A DNA stretch of 64,000 bases from Vibrio maritimus (lineage in GTDB: Bacteria; Pseudomonadota; Gammaproteobacteria; Enterobacterales; Vibrionaceae), in NCBI RefSeq assembly GCF_021441885.1, contig NZ_CP090439.1, positions 1,240,001 to 1,304,000 of the forward strand. The letters run 5' to 3'. The stretch's first letter is position 1. The number at the start of each line of letters is the position of its first letter. The notes under the pieces were generated by a model. That model saw only the letters and a list, made by a program, of their open reading frames with translations, ran no database searches and was not told the origin of the DNA. This document shows positions 18,596 through 29,987 of the stretch, piece by piece. A program made the translations under genes and the position numbers.

Positions 18596-18607
18596 GTGCA
18601 ATTGCAC
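18596..18607. promoter_or_regulatory. Palindrome upstream of the sigma-54 promoter candidate
   Basis: GTGCAATTGCAC is a perfect 12-base palindrome centred about 95 bases upstream of the -24 element, a usual distance for an enhancer-binding activator. It does not match the LuxO or NtrC consensus exactly. Confidence 0.4.
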
Positions 18608-18617
18608 TAAGATGGGG

Positions 18618-18643
18618 AAGGCTGAGTCAATAACTCAGCCTTT
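18618..18643. terminator. Hairpin downstream of first OmpU-like porin
   Basis: AAGGCTGAG pairs with CTCAGCCTT around TCAATAA. It lies 57 bases after the porin stop. The T run is short on both strands. Confidence 0.55.
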
Positions 18644-18699
18644 AAATACGAAGCTACGTAACAAGTTGGCAGTGGTTGAATAGCTCTGTTTACAAGCGA

Positions 18700-19725
18700 T
18701 TAGAAATCGTAGCGAACACCTAGACGCATTGAATCTTCAGCATCTACCGCAGTAAGTTTACTTGATTCGCCTTTCTTGAGGTTGTTGAGCTTAAATGCAA
18801 GGTAAGTGCGTAGGTTGCTGTTGAACTTGTATTGACCTGTCAGCTCATAGAAATTGGTTTTTTCTTTGCCACTGTTTGCGTCAACGGAGTCTTTTTCTGT
18901 GTTCTGGTAAGCCGCAAGAACCGAGAAGCCGCCTGTGATTTTGTAAGCTGCTGAAAGCTCAGCACCTTTAAAGTCAGTACCTTTCTTGTCATCTAGCTTA
19001 CCTTGAGTATAGGTAGCGCCAAGCTCTAGTCCGCCGATGTTGTAGCCAAGGCCTGCAATTGTTTGTTTTGCGTTGCCTTCGTCGATACCGTTTGTTTGAC
19101 CATTACCATTTTGTGCATAACCAAGACCGACAGACAGACCAAACGGCATTTGGTATTTCGCTGCGATACCCGCACCATCTTCGTTTTTGCCAGAAGCTAG
19201 GATTGCAGATGCTTCGATAGTTAGGGCATCCATGAATTCAGCAGAGTACTTCACAGTGTTGTTGACTTGCTCGTTACCCGCGTTGATGAACTCTTTTTGA
19301 ATACCTGTGTAGATTTGACCATTGTCAGACATTTGAGAAATGATAACGCCGGCCGTATCTTGCTTACCGAATGACACAGCACCATATTGAGTGCCAAGAC
19401 CTGCGAACATGTAGCGCTGTTTAAAATCAGACTTGTTGTCTTTACCTGCTGAATCTGGAACGCCGTGTTCTGCTTCATACTTACCGAAACCAGTTAGGTT
19501 GTCGCTAATTTGAGTCTTACCTTGGATGCTTAGACGTGCACGGCTCTTGTTTTTCATTGTGCCGTCAATCTTAGTACCGTCATCTGCCCCGCCAAAGTCA
19601 CCACGAAACTCCATACGACCGCCAACCTCTAGAGAAGTACCATCATTGCTGTAAACTTCTGCTGCGCCAACAATACCTGACATCAACGCTGATACTACTG
19701 CACTCGCTAATACTGCTTTTTTCAT
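18700..19725 (-). CDS. OmpU-like general porin (copy 1)
   Basis: The 341-residue protein has a signal peptide (cleavage likely after VGAAE, about residue 22) and a 16-stranded porin pattern ending in a C-terminal phenylalanine (RLGVRYDF). The start of the mature protein (GTSLEVGGRMEFRGDFGG) and the FGKQD and KYEAEHG segments are OmpU-type. Such porins form trimers that let small solutes cross the outer membrane, and in Vibrio they affect bile resistance and adhesion. It is the last of three tandem paralogues on this strand, separated by about 220-290 bases and each with its own terminator, so they appear to be transcribed separately. Confidence 0.9.
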   Translation of the reverse strand: MKKAVLASAVVSALMSGIVGAAEVYSNDGTSLEVGGRMEFRGDFGGADDGTKIDGTMKNKSRARLSIQGKTQISDNLTGFGKYEAEHGVPDSAGKDNKSDFKQRYMFAGLGTQYGAVSFGKQDTAGVIISQMSDNGQIYTGIQKEFINAGNEQVNNTVKYSAEFMDALTIEASAILASGKNEDGAGIAAKYQMPFGLSVGLGYAQNGNGQTNGIDEGNAKQTIAGLGYNIGGLELGATYTQGKLDDKKGTDFKGAELSAAYKITGGFSVLAAYQNTEKDSVDANSGKEKTNFYELTGQYKFNSNLRTYLAFKLNNLKKGESSKLTAVDAEDSMRLGVRYDF

Positions 19726-19955
19726 TGTGTAAACACCTTAGTTATCATAAATGAGGTTCATGCCTCAAAGTCGATGGCTAAGGTAAGGGGGGATTGTGAA
19801 GGTAGTATTTCAGTTTAATGAAAAGAGAAATATAGATTTTACTATGTTTTCAACGCGTTATGGAGGAGGCTGATTGGTGTTAATTTTGATTTATTGGGTG
19901 ATTAGCGTGTGGGGTTAGGGTGCTCTTGGGGAATGATATAGGGCTGGTAAATAAA

Positions 19956-19987
19956 AAAATGACCAAAGATTACGCTTTGGTCATTTT
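19956..19987 (-). terminator. Intrinsic terminator of porin copy 2
   Basis: AATGACCAAAG pairs with CTTTGGTCATT around a six-base loop; on the minus strand a T-rich tract follows. Confidence 0.88.
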
Positions 19988-20011
19988 CTTAGTTAAAGAA
20001 TGGGTAAATTC

Positions 20012-21025
20012 TTAGAAGTTGTAACGTAGACCCAGACGTAGTGAGTTGTCTGCGTCTTCAGCTAGAGTTGAGCTATCTGCTTTCAAGTTGTTGAACTTGT
20101 ACGTAGCGTAAGCGCGAATGCTCTTGTTGAAGTCGTAACGGCCTGTCAGTTCGATGAAATCGTTAGTGTTTGTCTTGTCGCCGTTTTCAGCTTTTTCTTC
20201 AGACTTCGCGTATGCAGCAATGATACGGAACCCGCCATCAAACTTATAGTGACCTGCGATCTCTGTACCAGTGAACTCTTTTCCATCAGTACCTGTTGCT
20301 TTATCGTCTAGGTCACCTTGCGTGTATGAACCTGCGATGTAGAAAGGACCCATTGCATAGCTTAGACCACCAATAAACTGATTAGATTTACCAGCGTTCT
20401 CACCAAGATCACCTGCAGAGTAACCAAGACCGATGCCCAGGCCGATTGGTAGCTCATAGATACCTGAGATGCCGTATGAGTTGTTGTCTTTCGCATCAGA
20501 CGCTACAACATCCGCTTGAACTGTTAGCGCATCCATGAAGTTGCCAGTGTAAACAATCGCGTTGTTTACTTGCTCATCACCTGCTGCGATAAAGTCTTTG
20601 TTTGTATTGGTGTGAGTACCAATATCCGTCATTTTTGAAACTTGAACGTTAGCAGTGTCTTGCTTACCGAAAGAGAAGTCACCGAACTGTGTGCCAATAC
20701 CAGCGTACATGTAACGTTGTTTGAACTCTTTGTTGCCGTCGTTACCAGCAGAGTTACCAACGGTTTGTTCTGCTTCGTAGAAACCAAAACCAGTTAGGTT
20801 GTCAGAGATCTGAGTTTCGCCACCTACGTTTAGACGAACGCGAGATTTGTTGTCCATTGTGCCTTCAAGTTCTTTACCTGAAGCTTGGCCTTGGAAATCA
20901 CCACGGAACTCTGCGCGACCACCGATTTTTAGTGTTGTACCGTCTTTGCTATACACCTCAGCTGCCATCGCTGAACCGGATACCATTGCTGCAAATACTG
21001 CACTCGCTAGAACTGCCTTTTTCAT
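20012..21025 (-). CDS. OmpU-like general porin (copy 2)
   Basis: The 337-residue protein has a signal peptide ending near AMAAE (residue 22), an OmpU-type start (TTLKIGGRAEFRGDFQGQ) and the terminal SLRLGLRYNF. It shares long stretches with copy 3 (for example DFQGQASGKEL, TMDNKSR and LNVGGETQI), so these two are the closest pair. Copy 1 is more distant. It functions as an outer-membrane diffusion channel. A ribosome site (AAGGTAATTAAAATG context) and an AT-rich leader of about 220 bases lie upstream. Confidence 0.9.
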   Translation of the reverse strand: MKKAVLASAVFAAMVSGSAMAAEVYSKDGTTLKIGGRAEFRGDFQGQASGKELEGTMDNKSRVRLNVGGETQISDNLTGFGFYEAEQTVGNSAGNDGNKEFKQRYMYAGIGTQFGDFSFGKQDTANVQVSKMTDIGTHTNTNKDFIAAGDEQVNNAIVYTGNFMDALTVQADVVASDAKDNNSYGISGIYELPIGLGIGLGYSAGDLGENAGKSNQFIGGLSYAMGPFYIAGSYTQGDLDDKATGTDGKEFTGTEIAGHYKFDGGFRIIAAYAKSEEKAENGDKTNTNDFIELTGRYDFNKSIRAYATYKFNNLKADSSTLAEDADNSLRLGLRYNF

Positions 21026-21195
21026 TTTAATTACCTTTATAAGTATTGAATAACGTGATGCATTGAAGCGACATCACATCTTCCTTGGGATGCGAATAAG
21101 GTATGATTAAAATATGACAGATAAATGTGAGTTATATTACATTCTGATTTAATTGAATATTTTCAAAATCTGAGTGTATATATGTGTTTCGGAAA

Positions 21196-21224
21196 GTAAA
21201 AAAGGGCGAATGTGTTCGCCCTTT
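21196..21224 (-). terminator. Intrinsic terminator of porin copy 3
   Basis: AAAGGGCGAA pairs with TTCGCCCTTT around TGTG; on the minus strand a TTTTTTAC tract follows. Confidence 0.85.
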
Positions 21225-21246
21225 ATGTATAGACTCGGTTGGTACG

Positions 21247-22275
21247 TTAGAAGTCGTAACGTAGACCTAGACGTAGCGAGTTGTCTGCGTCTACAGCAGA
21301 AATAGTATCGTCGTCTGATAAACTATCGCCTGCCTTCAGGTTGTTAAATTTGTAAGTTGCATAAGCGCGAATTGCACTATTAAAGTAGTAAATACCCGTC
21401 AACTCAGCATAGTCGCTCACGCTGAACTTAGAACTACCTTCTGGATCGATTTCACCTTTTTGATAGCCAACAACAACTTCAAAGTTGTTTTGGAATCTAT
21501 ATTGACCAACGAATTCGATACTGTTGAAGTCATTGTTGCCTGTTGCTTTCTTAGAACCTTCGCCTTGAGTGTATGTTAAACCAAGATATAGACCGTCTAA
21601 TCGGTAATTTAGACCACCGAGGAACTGTTTACCGTCTTGTTTTGTACCTGCGTTTTCATTTGCCGCATAACCAAGACCAATACCTAAGCCGATCGGTAGA
21701 TTATAGATTGCAGATAGAGCATAGCCATCTTGGTCTGCATTGTTAGAAGCTAATAAACTTGCTTTCACAGACAGGGCATCCATGAAATATCCAGCGTAGT
21801 TGATGGCATTGTTGATTTGCTCATCACCGGCCTCTATGTACGTTTTTTGGATACCACTGTGCGTAGAGATCGTATCAGACATTTGCGAGATCTGAACGGT
21901 TGCCGCATCTTGCTTACCAAAGCTAACCGTATTGCCACCAGTAGCGAGACCAGCATACATGTAACGTTGCTTGAAGCTAGGGTTTTGGTCATTAGAGCCG
22001 CTATTATTTACGGTCTGCTCTGCTTCATAAAAACCGATACCTTTTAGATCGCTAGTAATCTGAGTTTCGCCACCAACGTTTAGACGGAAACGAGATTTGT
22101 TGTCCATTGTACCTGTAAGTTCTTTGCCTGAAGCTTGGCCCTGGAAGTCGCCACGGAATTCCGCTCGACCACCTACGCTTAAAGAAGTACCGTCTGAATT
22201 GTATACCTCTGCTGCAAGTGCTGAACCAGAGACGAGTGCTGTTGTAATCGCCGTAGCGATGGCTGCCATTTTCAT
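21247..22275 (-). CDS. OmpU-like general porin (copy 3)
   Basis: The 342-residue protein has a signal peptide (to about ALAAE, residue 22) and the same OmpU-type frame as copy 2, ending SLRLGLRYDF. Differences between copies 2 and 3 cluster in the segments that would be surface loops (for example around residues 75-90, 150-165 and 255-290), as expected for paralogues under phage or host selection. It is the first of the three tandem genes and stands 659 bases from the divergent second porin group. Confidence 0.9.
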   Translation of the reverse strand: MKMAAIATAITTALVSGSALAAEVYNSDGTSLSVGGRAEFRGDFQGQASGKELTGTMDNKSRFRLNVGGETQITSDLKGIGFYEAEQTVNNSGSNDQNPSFKQRYMYAGLATGGNTVSFGKQDAATVQISQMSDTISTHSGIQKTYIEAGDEQINNAINYAGYFMDALSVKASLLASNNADQDGYALSAIYNLPIGLGIGLGYAANENAGTKQDGKQFLGGLNYRLDGLYLGLTYTQGEGSKKATGNNDFNSIEFVGQYRFQNNFEVVVGYQKGEIDPEGSSKFSVSDYAELTGIYYFNSAIRAYATYKFNNLKAGDSLSDDDTISAVDADNSLRLGLRYDF

Positions 22276-22934
22276 AATTTTATCCTTTAATTATTTTAAC
22301 CACTGCAATGTTTCCACTGCGAGATCGCTCGTATACCACTAACGAATGATCTAATTGAAGGATAGGTCGGGTTCTAAATGTTTCCTCTCCGTTTGGTGTA
22401 AAGTTCCGTCTAAACTGTAATTTTGTGATCTAATGCTCATATATTGCTCAACTCATTGGCAGAACTGTAACTCATATAACTGACGGTGCAACTCAGTAAC
22501 CGCAATGGTTTCATCGAAAATCTTCACTGCACCTCCTTAGACTGCATTTCCAATTGATAGAAAAAACAACGAGTAACGAACTACGTACTGGCTGTTTTTT
22601 GAGCGATAAATCGGTAAAAAGCACCATAAAAACCCCAAAAAATCTCAATTTCACTCAATATAAACGGTTTTTTAGAACTGTTTATGAAATTTATATTTTT
22701 TGTATATATTTGATTTTATTGATTTTATTAAAATAGAAAACACTGTTTTTAATGTTTTACGTCTTTTTATGAAGTCTTTGGGAACTTTGAGGTTAGAGTG
22801 GCTCTCGTCATGTTAATCCAGCGTTACACGCCAGTGGGTTGCATGCATAGGTGTTATGTCTGTGTACGTAACCGCTTAGTGAACGTGATGTCATTGATTT
22901 CGATGACACAAAAACTTGAAATATGGAAATCCCA
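22276..22934. other. Long divergent regulatory region between the two porin groups
   Basis: A 659-base AT-rich gap. Frames such as 22554-22736 look random. It must hold the promoters of porin copy 3 (minus) and the plus-strand porin. An inverted repeat GTCAT-N8-ATGAC sits near 22889-22908, about 30 bases before the plus-strand start, and could be an operator. Confidence 0.45.
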
Positions 22935-23978
22935 ATGAACAAAAAATTTATCGCACTAGCAGTGGCAGCTGCAGCATTCGGTACTTCTGCACAAGCAGTT
23001 GAACTATACAACAAAGACGGTTCTACTTTCTCTATCGGCGGTCACGCGACTGTTGGTGTTGCAGGTGGTGACGAAAGCCATTTCGCAGTTGACGAAAAAT
23101 CTCCACGTATCAACATGGAAGCAACTCAAGACCTAGGCAACGGCTTCACAGCTGACGTTAAAGGTGAGTGGGCGCTTAACATGCTAAACGGTGGTGACAA
23201 CTCATTCACTACTCGTCTTGGTTACATCGGTGTTTCTCACGATGATTACGGTCGTCTAGCAGCTGGTACACAGTGGTCTCCATACTACGCAGCAGCTGGT
23301 ATCGCTGATATGCCAATCGCGTTCGCGAACGACTTCCTATACGACAACCACGGTGCTCTAGGTACTGGTCGTGCAGACAGCCTAGTTGCTTACACTAAAG
23401 GCTTTGAGTTTGGTAACGCTGGTGCACTTAACGTTGGTCTAGGTTGGCAAGGTTCTGCTGATCTTCTAGACGAAGACGGCAACAAGTTCGGCATCACTGA
23501 TGACCGTGGTCAAGTTGCTCTTGGCTATGACATTGCTAACTTCAACGTGAACTACGCATACACTGGCGGTGACATCGTAGTTAACTCTCAAACAGAGAAA
23601 GCTCAATCTCACGTTGTTTCTGCTAAGTACGGTCAATACGGTAACGGTCTATTCGTTGCTGGTGTTGTAGCAATGAACGAATACATGAACGGTGCTTCTA
23701 TCTCTGCTGGTTCTCTACCTCTAGAAGAGACTCGCGCATACGAAGCAATCGTAGCTTACGGTCTAACTAACAGCCTAAACCTAAGCGTTAACTACGAAGC
23801 AGTAAGCGATGAGAAGAAGAGCGACACAGTTTACGCGACTTCTGCTATCCAAGCTGAGTACGACATCCACCCACGCGTGCGTGCATTCGTAGCTTACGAG
23901 TTCGACCTACAAGGTACTGGCGAATACAAAGAAGCTAAAGACAACCAATACGCAGCTGGCGTACGTTTCTTCCTATAA
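22935..23978 (+). CDS. Porin of a second type (copy A)
   Basis: The 347-residue protein has a signal peptide ending at AQAVE (about residue 20) and ends with the porin-type FFL. It belongs to the Gram-negative porin superfamily, but its start (SIGGHATVGVAGGDES) and the segment AAGTQWSPYYAAAG differ clearly from the OmpU-like group. ATG 22935 follows GGAAATCCCA; an in-frame ATG at 22923 is part of that ribosome site. Codon choice is strongly biased (GGT, GCT, CTA, AAC), as in highly expressed Vibrio genes. The substrate is unknown. Confidence 0.85.
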   Translation: MNKKFIALAVAAAAFGTSAQAVELYNKDGSTFSIGGHATVGVAGGDESHFAVDEKSPRINMEATQDLGNGFTADVKGEWALNMLNGGDNSFTTRLGYIGVSHDDYGRLAAGTQWSPYYAAAGIADMPIAFANDFLYDNHGALGTGRADSLVAYTKGFEFGNAGALNVGLGWQGSADLLDEDGNKFGITDDRGQVALGYDIANFNVNYAYTGGDIVVNSQTEKAQSHVVSAKYGQYGNGLFVAGVVAMNEYMNGASISAGSLPLEETRAYEAIVAYGLTNSLNLSVNYEAVSDEKKSDTVYATSAIQAEYDIHPRVRAFVAYEFDLQGTGEYKEAKDNQYAAGVRFFL

Positions 23979-24004
23979 TAGAAACAGTTAGTCTTTTGAT
24001 TGAG

Positions 24005-24033
24005 AAACCCGCTCTTATGAGCGGGTTTTTTTA
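24005..24033 (+). terminator. Intrinsic terminator of porin copy A
   Basis: AAACCCGCTC pairs with GAGCGGGTTT around TTAT, followed by a T run. Confidence 0.92.
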
Positions 24034-24423
24034 TGCCTGGAACTTGAGTTTATTGGTGGGGTGAATGGCTTCTTTTTATGATATTTGTAGAAAAAATGCA
24101 CAAAAGATAAAAATATCTTACAAAAGGTGAGGTTTACTCTGTTTTTCTTAAAGCTCTGTGGGCTATCTTTCTGAAATAAAAGCAATAAGTGTGTCTGCTT
24201 TCGGGCTTTGTAATTCTTAATTTCATTTAACGTCACATCGCGGAACTTCCCGTTTAAAGTAATTCCATATCGCAAACACATGTTTTTCATGCACTTGTAG
24301 TGAGTGTTCTGTCAATGCAGGCATTCAGGTAGTGCGATTAACACCCTATTACTTGAGTTTTGCTTCTCGCTCTTATGGATAGAAAGAAGCGCTTAAGTAC
24401 GAAACCGTCATATGGAAGTCATT
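24034..24423 (+). other. Intergenic region upstream of porin copy B
   Basis: A 390-base gap between a terminator and the next porin start. A 91-codon minus-strand frame at 24015-24290 overlaps the terminator and looks random. Presumably a promoter and a long leader for copy B. Confidence 0.4.
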
Positions 24424-25467
24424 ATGAACAAAACACTACTAGCAGTAGCAGTTACAGCTGCAGCAATCGGTACTCAAGCTAACGCACTAGAGCTATACAA
24501 CAAAGAAGGCACGCAGATGAACATCGGCGGTCACGTAACTGTTGGTCTAACAAGTGCAAACGGTAAGAACAAAGATGCAGCTGTTGAAGAGAAGTCTCCA
24601 CGTATCAATCTAGAAGTTATCCAAGACCTAGGTAACGGCTTCAAGGCTGATTTCAAAGGTGAATGGCAACTAAACATGCTAGAAGGCGGCGAAAACTCGT
24701 TCAAGACCCGTCTGGGCTACATCGGCCTTGGTCACGACACATACGGTCGTCTAGCTGCTGGTACACAGTGGTCTCCTTACTACATGGCTGCGGGTGTAGT
24801 TGATACTCCAATCGGTTGGTCAAACGAGTTCCTATACGACAACCACGGTTTCTTCGGTACTGCACGTGCTGAAAAAATGGCAGCATACTCAAACACATTT
24901 GATTTTGAAGATGCAGGTTCACTATACATCGGTGGTGGCTGGCAAGGTTACAACGAGCAAAAAGACTCTGCAGGGCAAGAGTGGTTAACGACTCAAAACC
25001 GCGCACAAGTTGCTGCTGGCTACAACATCGCTGGCTTCAACGTAAACGCTGCATTCAACTCTGGCAATATCATCGATAAGAAACAAGGCAAGCAAAAAAC
25101 TGCTGAATCTGCGCTAGTGTCTGCTAAATACGGTAACTTCGGTTCTGGTCTGTACGTTGCGGCAACCTATGCTGACAACAAGCACATGAACTCTTTTGAC
25201 AACCAGCTAATTGATAGCACTAAAGCATTCGACTCTATCCTTGCTTACGGTCTAGATTTCGGTCTAAACCTAATCCTTAAGCACGAAGAGATGAACGACG
25301 ACAAAAATAACCTACGCGTTAAGTCTGGTACGTCTGTTCAAGCTGAGTACACAATCTCTCCTCGCCTACGTGCATACACAGGTTACAACTACGATAACCA
25401 AGGTGAAGGCAAGTACATGAAAGCGAAAGACCACCAGTTCATCATCGGTACTCGTTTCTACCTATAA
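24424..25467 (+). CDS. Porin of a second type (copy B)
   Basis: The 347-residue protein is a clear paralogue of copy A. Shared features include LELYNKEGT, the SIGGH/NIGGH start, EKSPRIN, NGFKADFKGEW, GRLAAGTQWSPYY and the terminal TRFYL. A signal peptide ends near ANALE. ATG 24424 follows GGAAGTCATT, and the in-frame ATG at 24412 overlaps that site, the same arrangement as in copy A, which supports the shorter start in both. It has its own promoter region and terminator. Codon bias again suggests high expression. Confidence 0.85.
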   Translation: MNKTLLAVAVTAAAIGTQANALELYNKEGTQMNIGGHVTVGLTSANGKNKDAAVEEKSPRINLEVIQDLGNGFKADFKGEWQLNMLEGGENSFKTRLGYIGLGHDTYGRLAAGTQWSPYYMAAGVVDTPIGWSNEFLYDNHGFFGTARAEKMAAYSNTFDFEDAGSLYIGGGWQGYNEQKDSAGQEWLTTQNRAQVAAGYNIAGFNVNAAFNSGNIIDKKQGKQKTAESALVSAKYGNFGSGLYVAATYADNKHMNSFDNQLIDSTKAFDSILAYGLDFGLNLILKHEEMNDDKNNLRVKSGTSVQAEYTISPRLRAYTGYNYDNQGEGKYMKAKDHQFIIGTRFYL

Positions 25468-25485
25468 TCGCTTAGGTTGATGATT

Positions 25486-25515
25486 AAAAAGGCGCTCCAA
25501 TGGAGCGCCTTTTCT
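25486..25515. terminator. Bidirectional terminator between porin B and the BatD gene
   Basis: AAAAGGCGCTCCA pairs with TGGAGCGCCTTTT with almost no loop bases to spare; A and T runs flank both sides of this convergent junction. Confidence 0.9.
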
Positions 25516-25526
25516 GTTTCAGTAAG

Positions 25527-27155
25527 TTAGAGTCTTGCCAAGGAGTCAGCCTCGTCACCCGCTAGTTTTAGCTTTTCAGTACGTTCTATAAGCTGTTTAT
25601 TGTCCCAAGCACCGCTGGAATGACCTAGCGAGCTTTTGCTCATCCTGTTCAATTCACTTTGAGCAAAAGTAACGAAGTCTTCTGGAAGGCGCTCTTGCTT
25701 TCGCCAATGCTCAAAGCAAGATTGAGCCAAAATTGGGTCGCCGGATTTTATCGCTTGAATAAACTGGTCTTTCTCTGCCGTATTGCGGTACTTCCCTGTA
25801 GAAAAAACTTCTTGAGATGCTGTCTTGGGAGCGCGACTCCGTTCTCTATACCAAAGAAAAACAAATGCTAGCCAAAGCGCCGCGAATAACGCCGTCAGTG
25901 CTGGCCAGATGCCGGCATCTGTTATCGTTTGAGGAGTAGGGGGCACAACAGCACTGGTTGAAGGAAGCGCTGGAACAGAGCCTTCTCCTTGCTCGATGTC
26001 GACCTCAAGGCCAGCTAGCGTCGTTGTATCGGCTTTCTTCTCTTTTGTGTTCCACCATTGGATATCAAGCGCAGGTAGTTTGACTTTATCGACCGATTTG
26101 GCGATTAACACCTGCTTCATTGTCATGGTAACGGAGCCGTCAGGGTTGCTGATAAAGCTTGGTTTTTCTGGATACACTCGAAATGCACGCGGATTGGTGA
26201 TGGTAAGAGCTGGCATTTGCTCTTGAGATACCCCTTGTGCGGTTACCGAAATGGTGCGAGTCAGTGCATCGCCTGCTTGGAGAGTAACAGAATTAGACGT
26301 TAACTCCTCTCCATTATCTAATGTCCACGATTGCTCAGCGGTCAGAGAGGCCGTAGGTAACCAAATACCGTTGTAGTCGTCAGGTATCGGCAGCACGCGA
26401 ATCGAAGCCTGAGGCGCTTTACCATCAAGGCTTAAGATCTTGGTACTGCCATTGCGGTTGTTTCCATACAACACTCCACCACGCAGAGTTGGAGCCGTGA
26501 TAGTAAAATCGCCGCTCTCTTTCGCGGTGACATGGTAGCTTTGGTCAACGATCAACACCTCAACGCCATCCATCACCGCTTGGTATTGCTTCGGTTCAGC
26601 GATAGGCTCAATGTTCAGTCCTGTTGCGATGGGATCACTTAGCGATGGGTTTTGTAACAACCTTGGGTCGACCTTTACTATGATACGGGTATCAAGAATG
26701 GTGCTCTCTTTCGGATAAAGCTCAGACTTACTCAGTTGTGTGCGAACTTCGATGAGATCGTCGGTCGTAGGCGTCTGTTCATCCATAGTGACATTCAGCG
26801 TGATCGGAGAGGTCTTGACACCATCAACATCGAAACTAGGTATGACGATCTTCCCGAGTCGCTGTGGCGCAATAGCGATAGTCCAGATACTGCTATCCGT
26901 TCTGGTGCCATTGAGAATGTTGACGGAAGAGCTGAAGTTTGGTCGCCCCATAAAGAAGTCGTCACTCAATACGTCGAAATTTACTTTACTTCCATCGAGT
27001 TTTTCGTCGGCCATGACCTTTAACTGAATGACTTCGTCTTTACTGACATTCGTTTTGGTCACGCTCGCGGAGACATTGAGCGCAAGCGCGTTATAGCTTG
27101 TTAGAATCGTTAAGATGACGATTAATGGTCTAATGAAAGATAATCTTGATTTCAT
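25527..27155 (-). CDS. batD: BatD family protein (DUF7939/oxygen tolerance)
   Basis: The 542-residue protein has a signal peptide (about residues 1-26), a long beta-rich periplasmic region in the BatD style (for example VSKDEVIQLKV near residue 37), one membrane helix near residues 428-448 and a short cytoplasmic tail. In Bacteroides and Leptospira such proteins accompany Bat VWA proteins in a membrane complex linked to stress tolerance; the exact activity is not settled. It is the last gene of the MoxR/VWA operon and starts 5 bases after the preceding stop codon. Confidence 0.85.
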   Translation of the reverse strand: MKSRLSFIRPLIVILTILTSYNALALNVSASVTKTNVSKDEVIQLKVMADEKLDGSKVNFDVLSDDFFMGRPNFSSSVNILNGTRTDSSIWTIAIAPQRLGKIVIPSFDVDGVKTSPITLNVTMDEQTPTTDDLIEVRTQLSKSELYPKESTILDTRIIVKVDPRLLQNPSLSDPIATGLNIEPIAEPKQYQAVMDGVEVLIVDQSYHVTAKESGDFTITAPTLRGGVLYGNNRNGSTKILSLDGKAPQASIRVLPIPDDYNGIWLPTASLTAEQSWTLDNGEELTSNSVTLQAGDALTRTISVTAQGVSQEQMPALTITNPRAFRVYPEKPSFISNPDGSVTMTMKQVLIAKSVDKVKLPALDIQWWNTKEKKADTTTLAGLEVDIEQGEGSVPALPSTSAVVPPTPQTITDAGIWPALTALFAALWLAFVFLWYRERSRAPKTASQEVFSTGKYRNTAEKDQFIQAIKSGDPILAQSCFEHWRKQERLPEDFVTFAQSELNRMSKSSLGHSSGAWDNKQLIERTEKLKLAGDEADSLARL

Positions 27156-27160
27156 TTTGT

Positions 27161-29018
<1,858 letters not shown>

Positions 29019-29026
<8 letters not shown>

Positions 29027-29987
29027 GGCTCCTCCTAATCATCAGAGTCATAGCCAATAACAGTAAGGCGATAAATGTAGGGACAAAGAACCATTCGGTT
29101 TTTGGGCGCCATGACTGAGTCGCTTGCTGGACGGGTTGCAGTGCGTTGATCGTATCGTAAATGGTGCTCAGTTCTTTGGCATTTCTTGCTCGAAAATACT
29201 GCCCGCCAGTCAGTTCTGCAATGTCGATCAGAGCTCTTTCATCGAGATCCTCCGCAGTGTTAACGGTGCGAGTCATAAAGAACTCACGTACTTGCATCTC
29301 ACCAGCACCAATACCGACGGTATAGATAATGGTATTGTTCTTTTTGGCAATTTCGGCGGCTTCCATTGGGTCAAGAACGCCAGCATTATTGCTGCCATCA
29401 CTGAGCAAGATCATGACACGTTGGGGCGCATCGCCATCAATGAAGGTTTTGGTTGCAAGACCAATACCGTCACCTATCGCGGTTTGTGTGCCGATAAGTT
29501 TTAGCACAGTTTGGTTGAGTTGAGTCTCAATCGCCTTGTGATCGAATGTGAGTGGCGTTTGAAGGTAGGCATGATCGGCAAAGTAAACTAAGCCCAAACG
29601 GTCGCCCTCTCGCTGCTGAATGAAGTCCGATACAACGCGTTTTACTGTTGATAATCGATCGATATATTCACCGTCAAACAACATGTCTTCTTGCGCCATC
29701 GAGTAGGACAGATCGATGACGAGCATCATATCGCGGTGTTTGGGATAGACAGTAATGGGTTCGTCATACCAAACCGGGCGCGCGCTCGCGGTTACCAAGC
29801 AAATCCACGCCATCACCGCGAGTACTTTTCCCATTGTGTCTCGACGATTTGCAGACGTCGAGGCCGAGTCTATATGTGGTAAGGTCACTCTCACTGATGA
29901 AGACTGTGCTGGCATTAAGCGATAGGCAATGATGGGTAATGGGAGCGCTGCAAACATCCACCACCATTCAAACGTAAATCCAGTCAT
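29019..29987 (-). CDS. BatA-like VWA domain membrane protein
   Basis: The 322-residue protein has a helix near residues 7-22, another near 55-73, a VWA domain with an intact metal-site motif (DLSYS, about residue 90, and LLSDGSNN) and a C-terminal helix near 300-318. It is the classical BatA layout. It overlaps the upstream DUF4381 gene by 4 bases (ATGA) and the downstream gene by 8 bases, so the operon is tightly coupled. With BatB-like and BatD products it is expected to form an inner-membrane complex activated by the MoxR ATPase. Confidence 0.88.

Noticed and set aside
22554..22736. 60-codon plus-strand frame in the long porin gap
   Set aside because: AT-rich, low-complexity hydrophobic end, no ribosome site. 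More likely regulatory DNA.
24015..24290. 91-codon minus-strand frame between the two plus-strand porins
   Set aside because: It overlaps a strong terminator, has no ribosome site and has random-looking composition.
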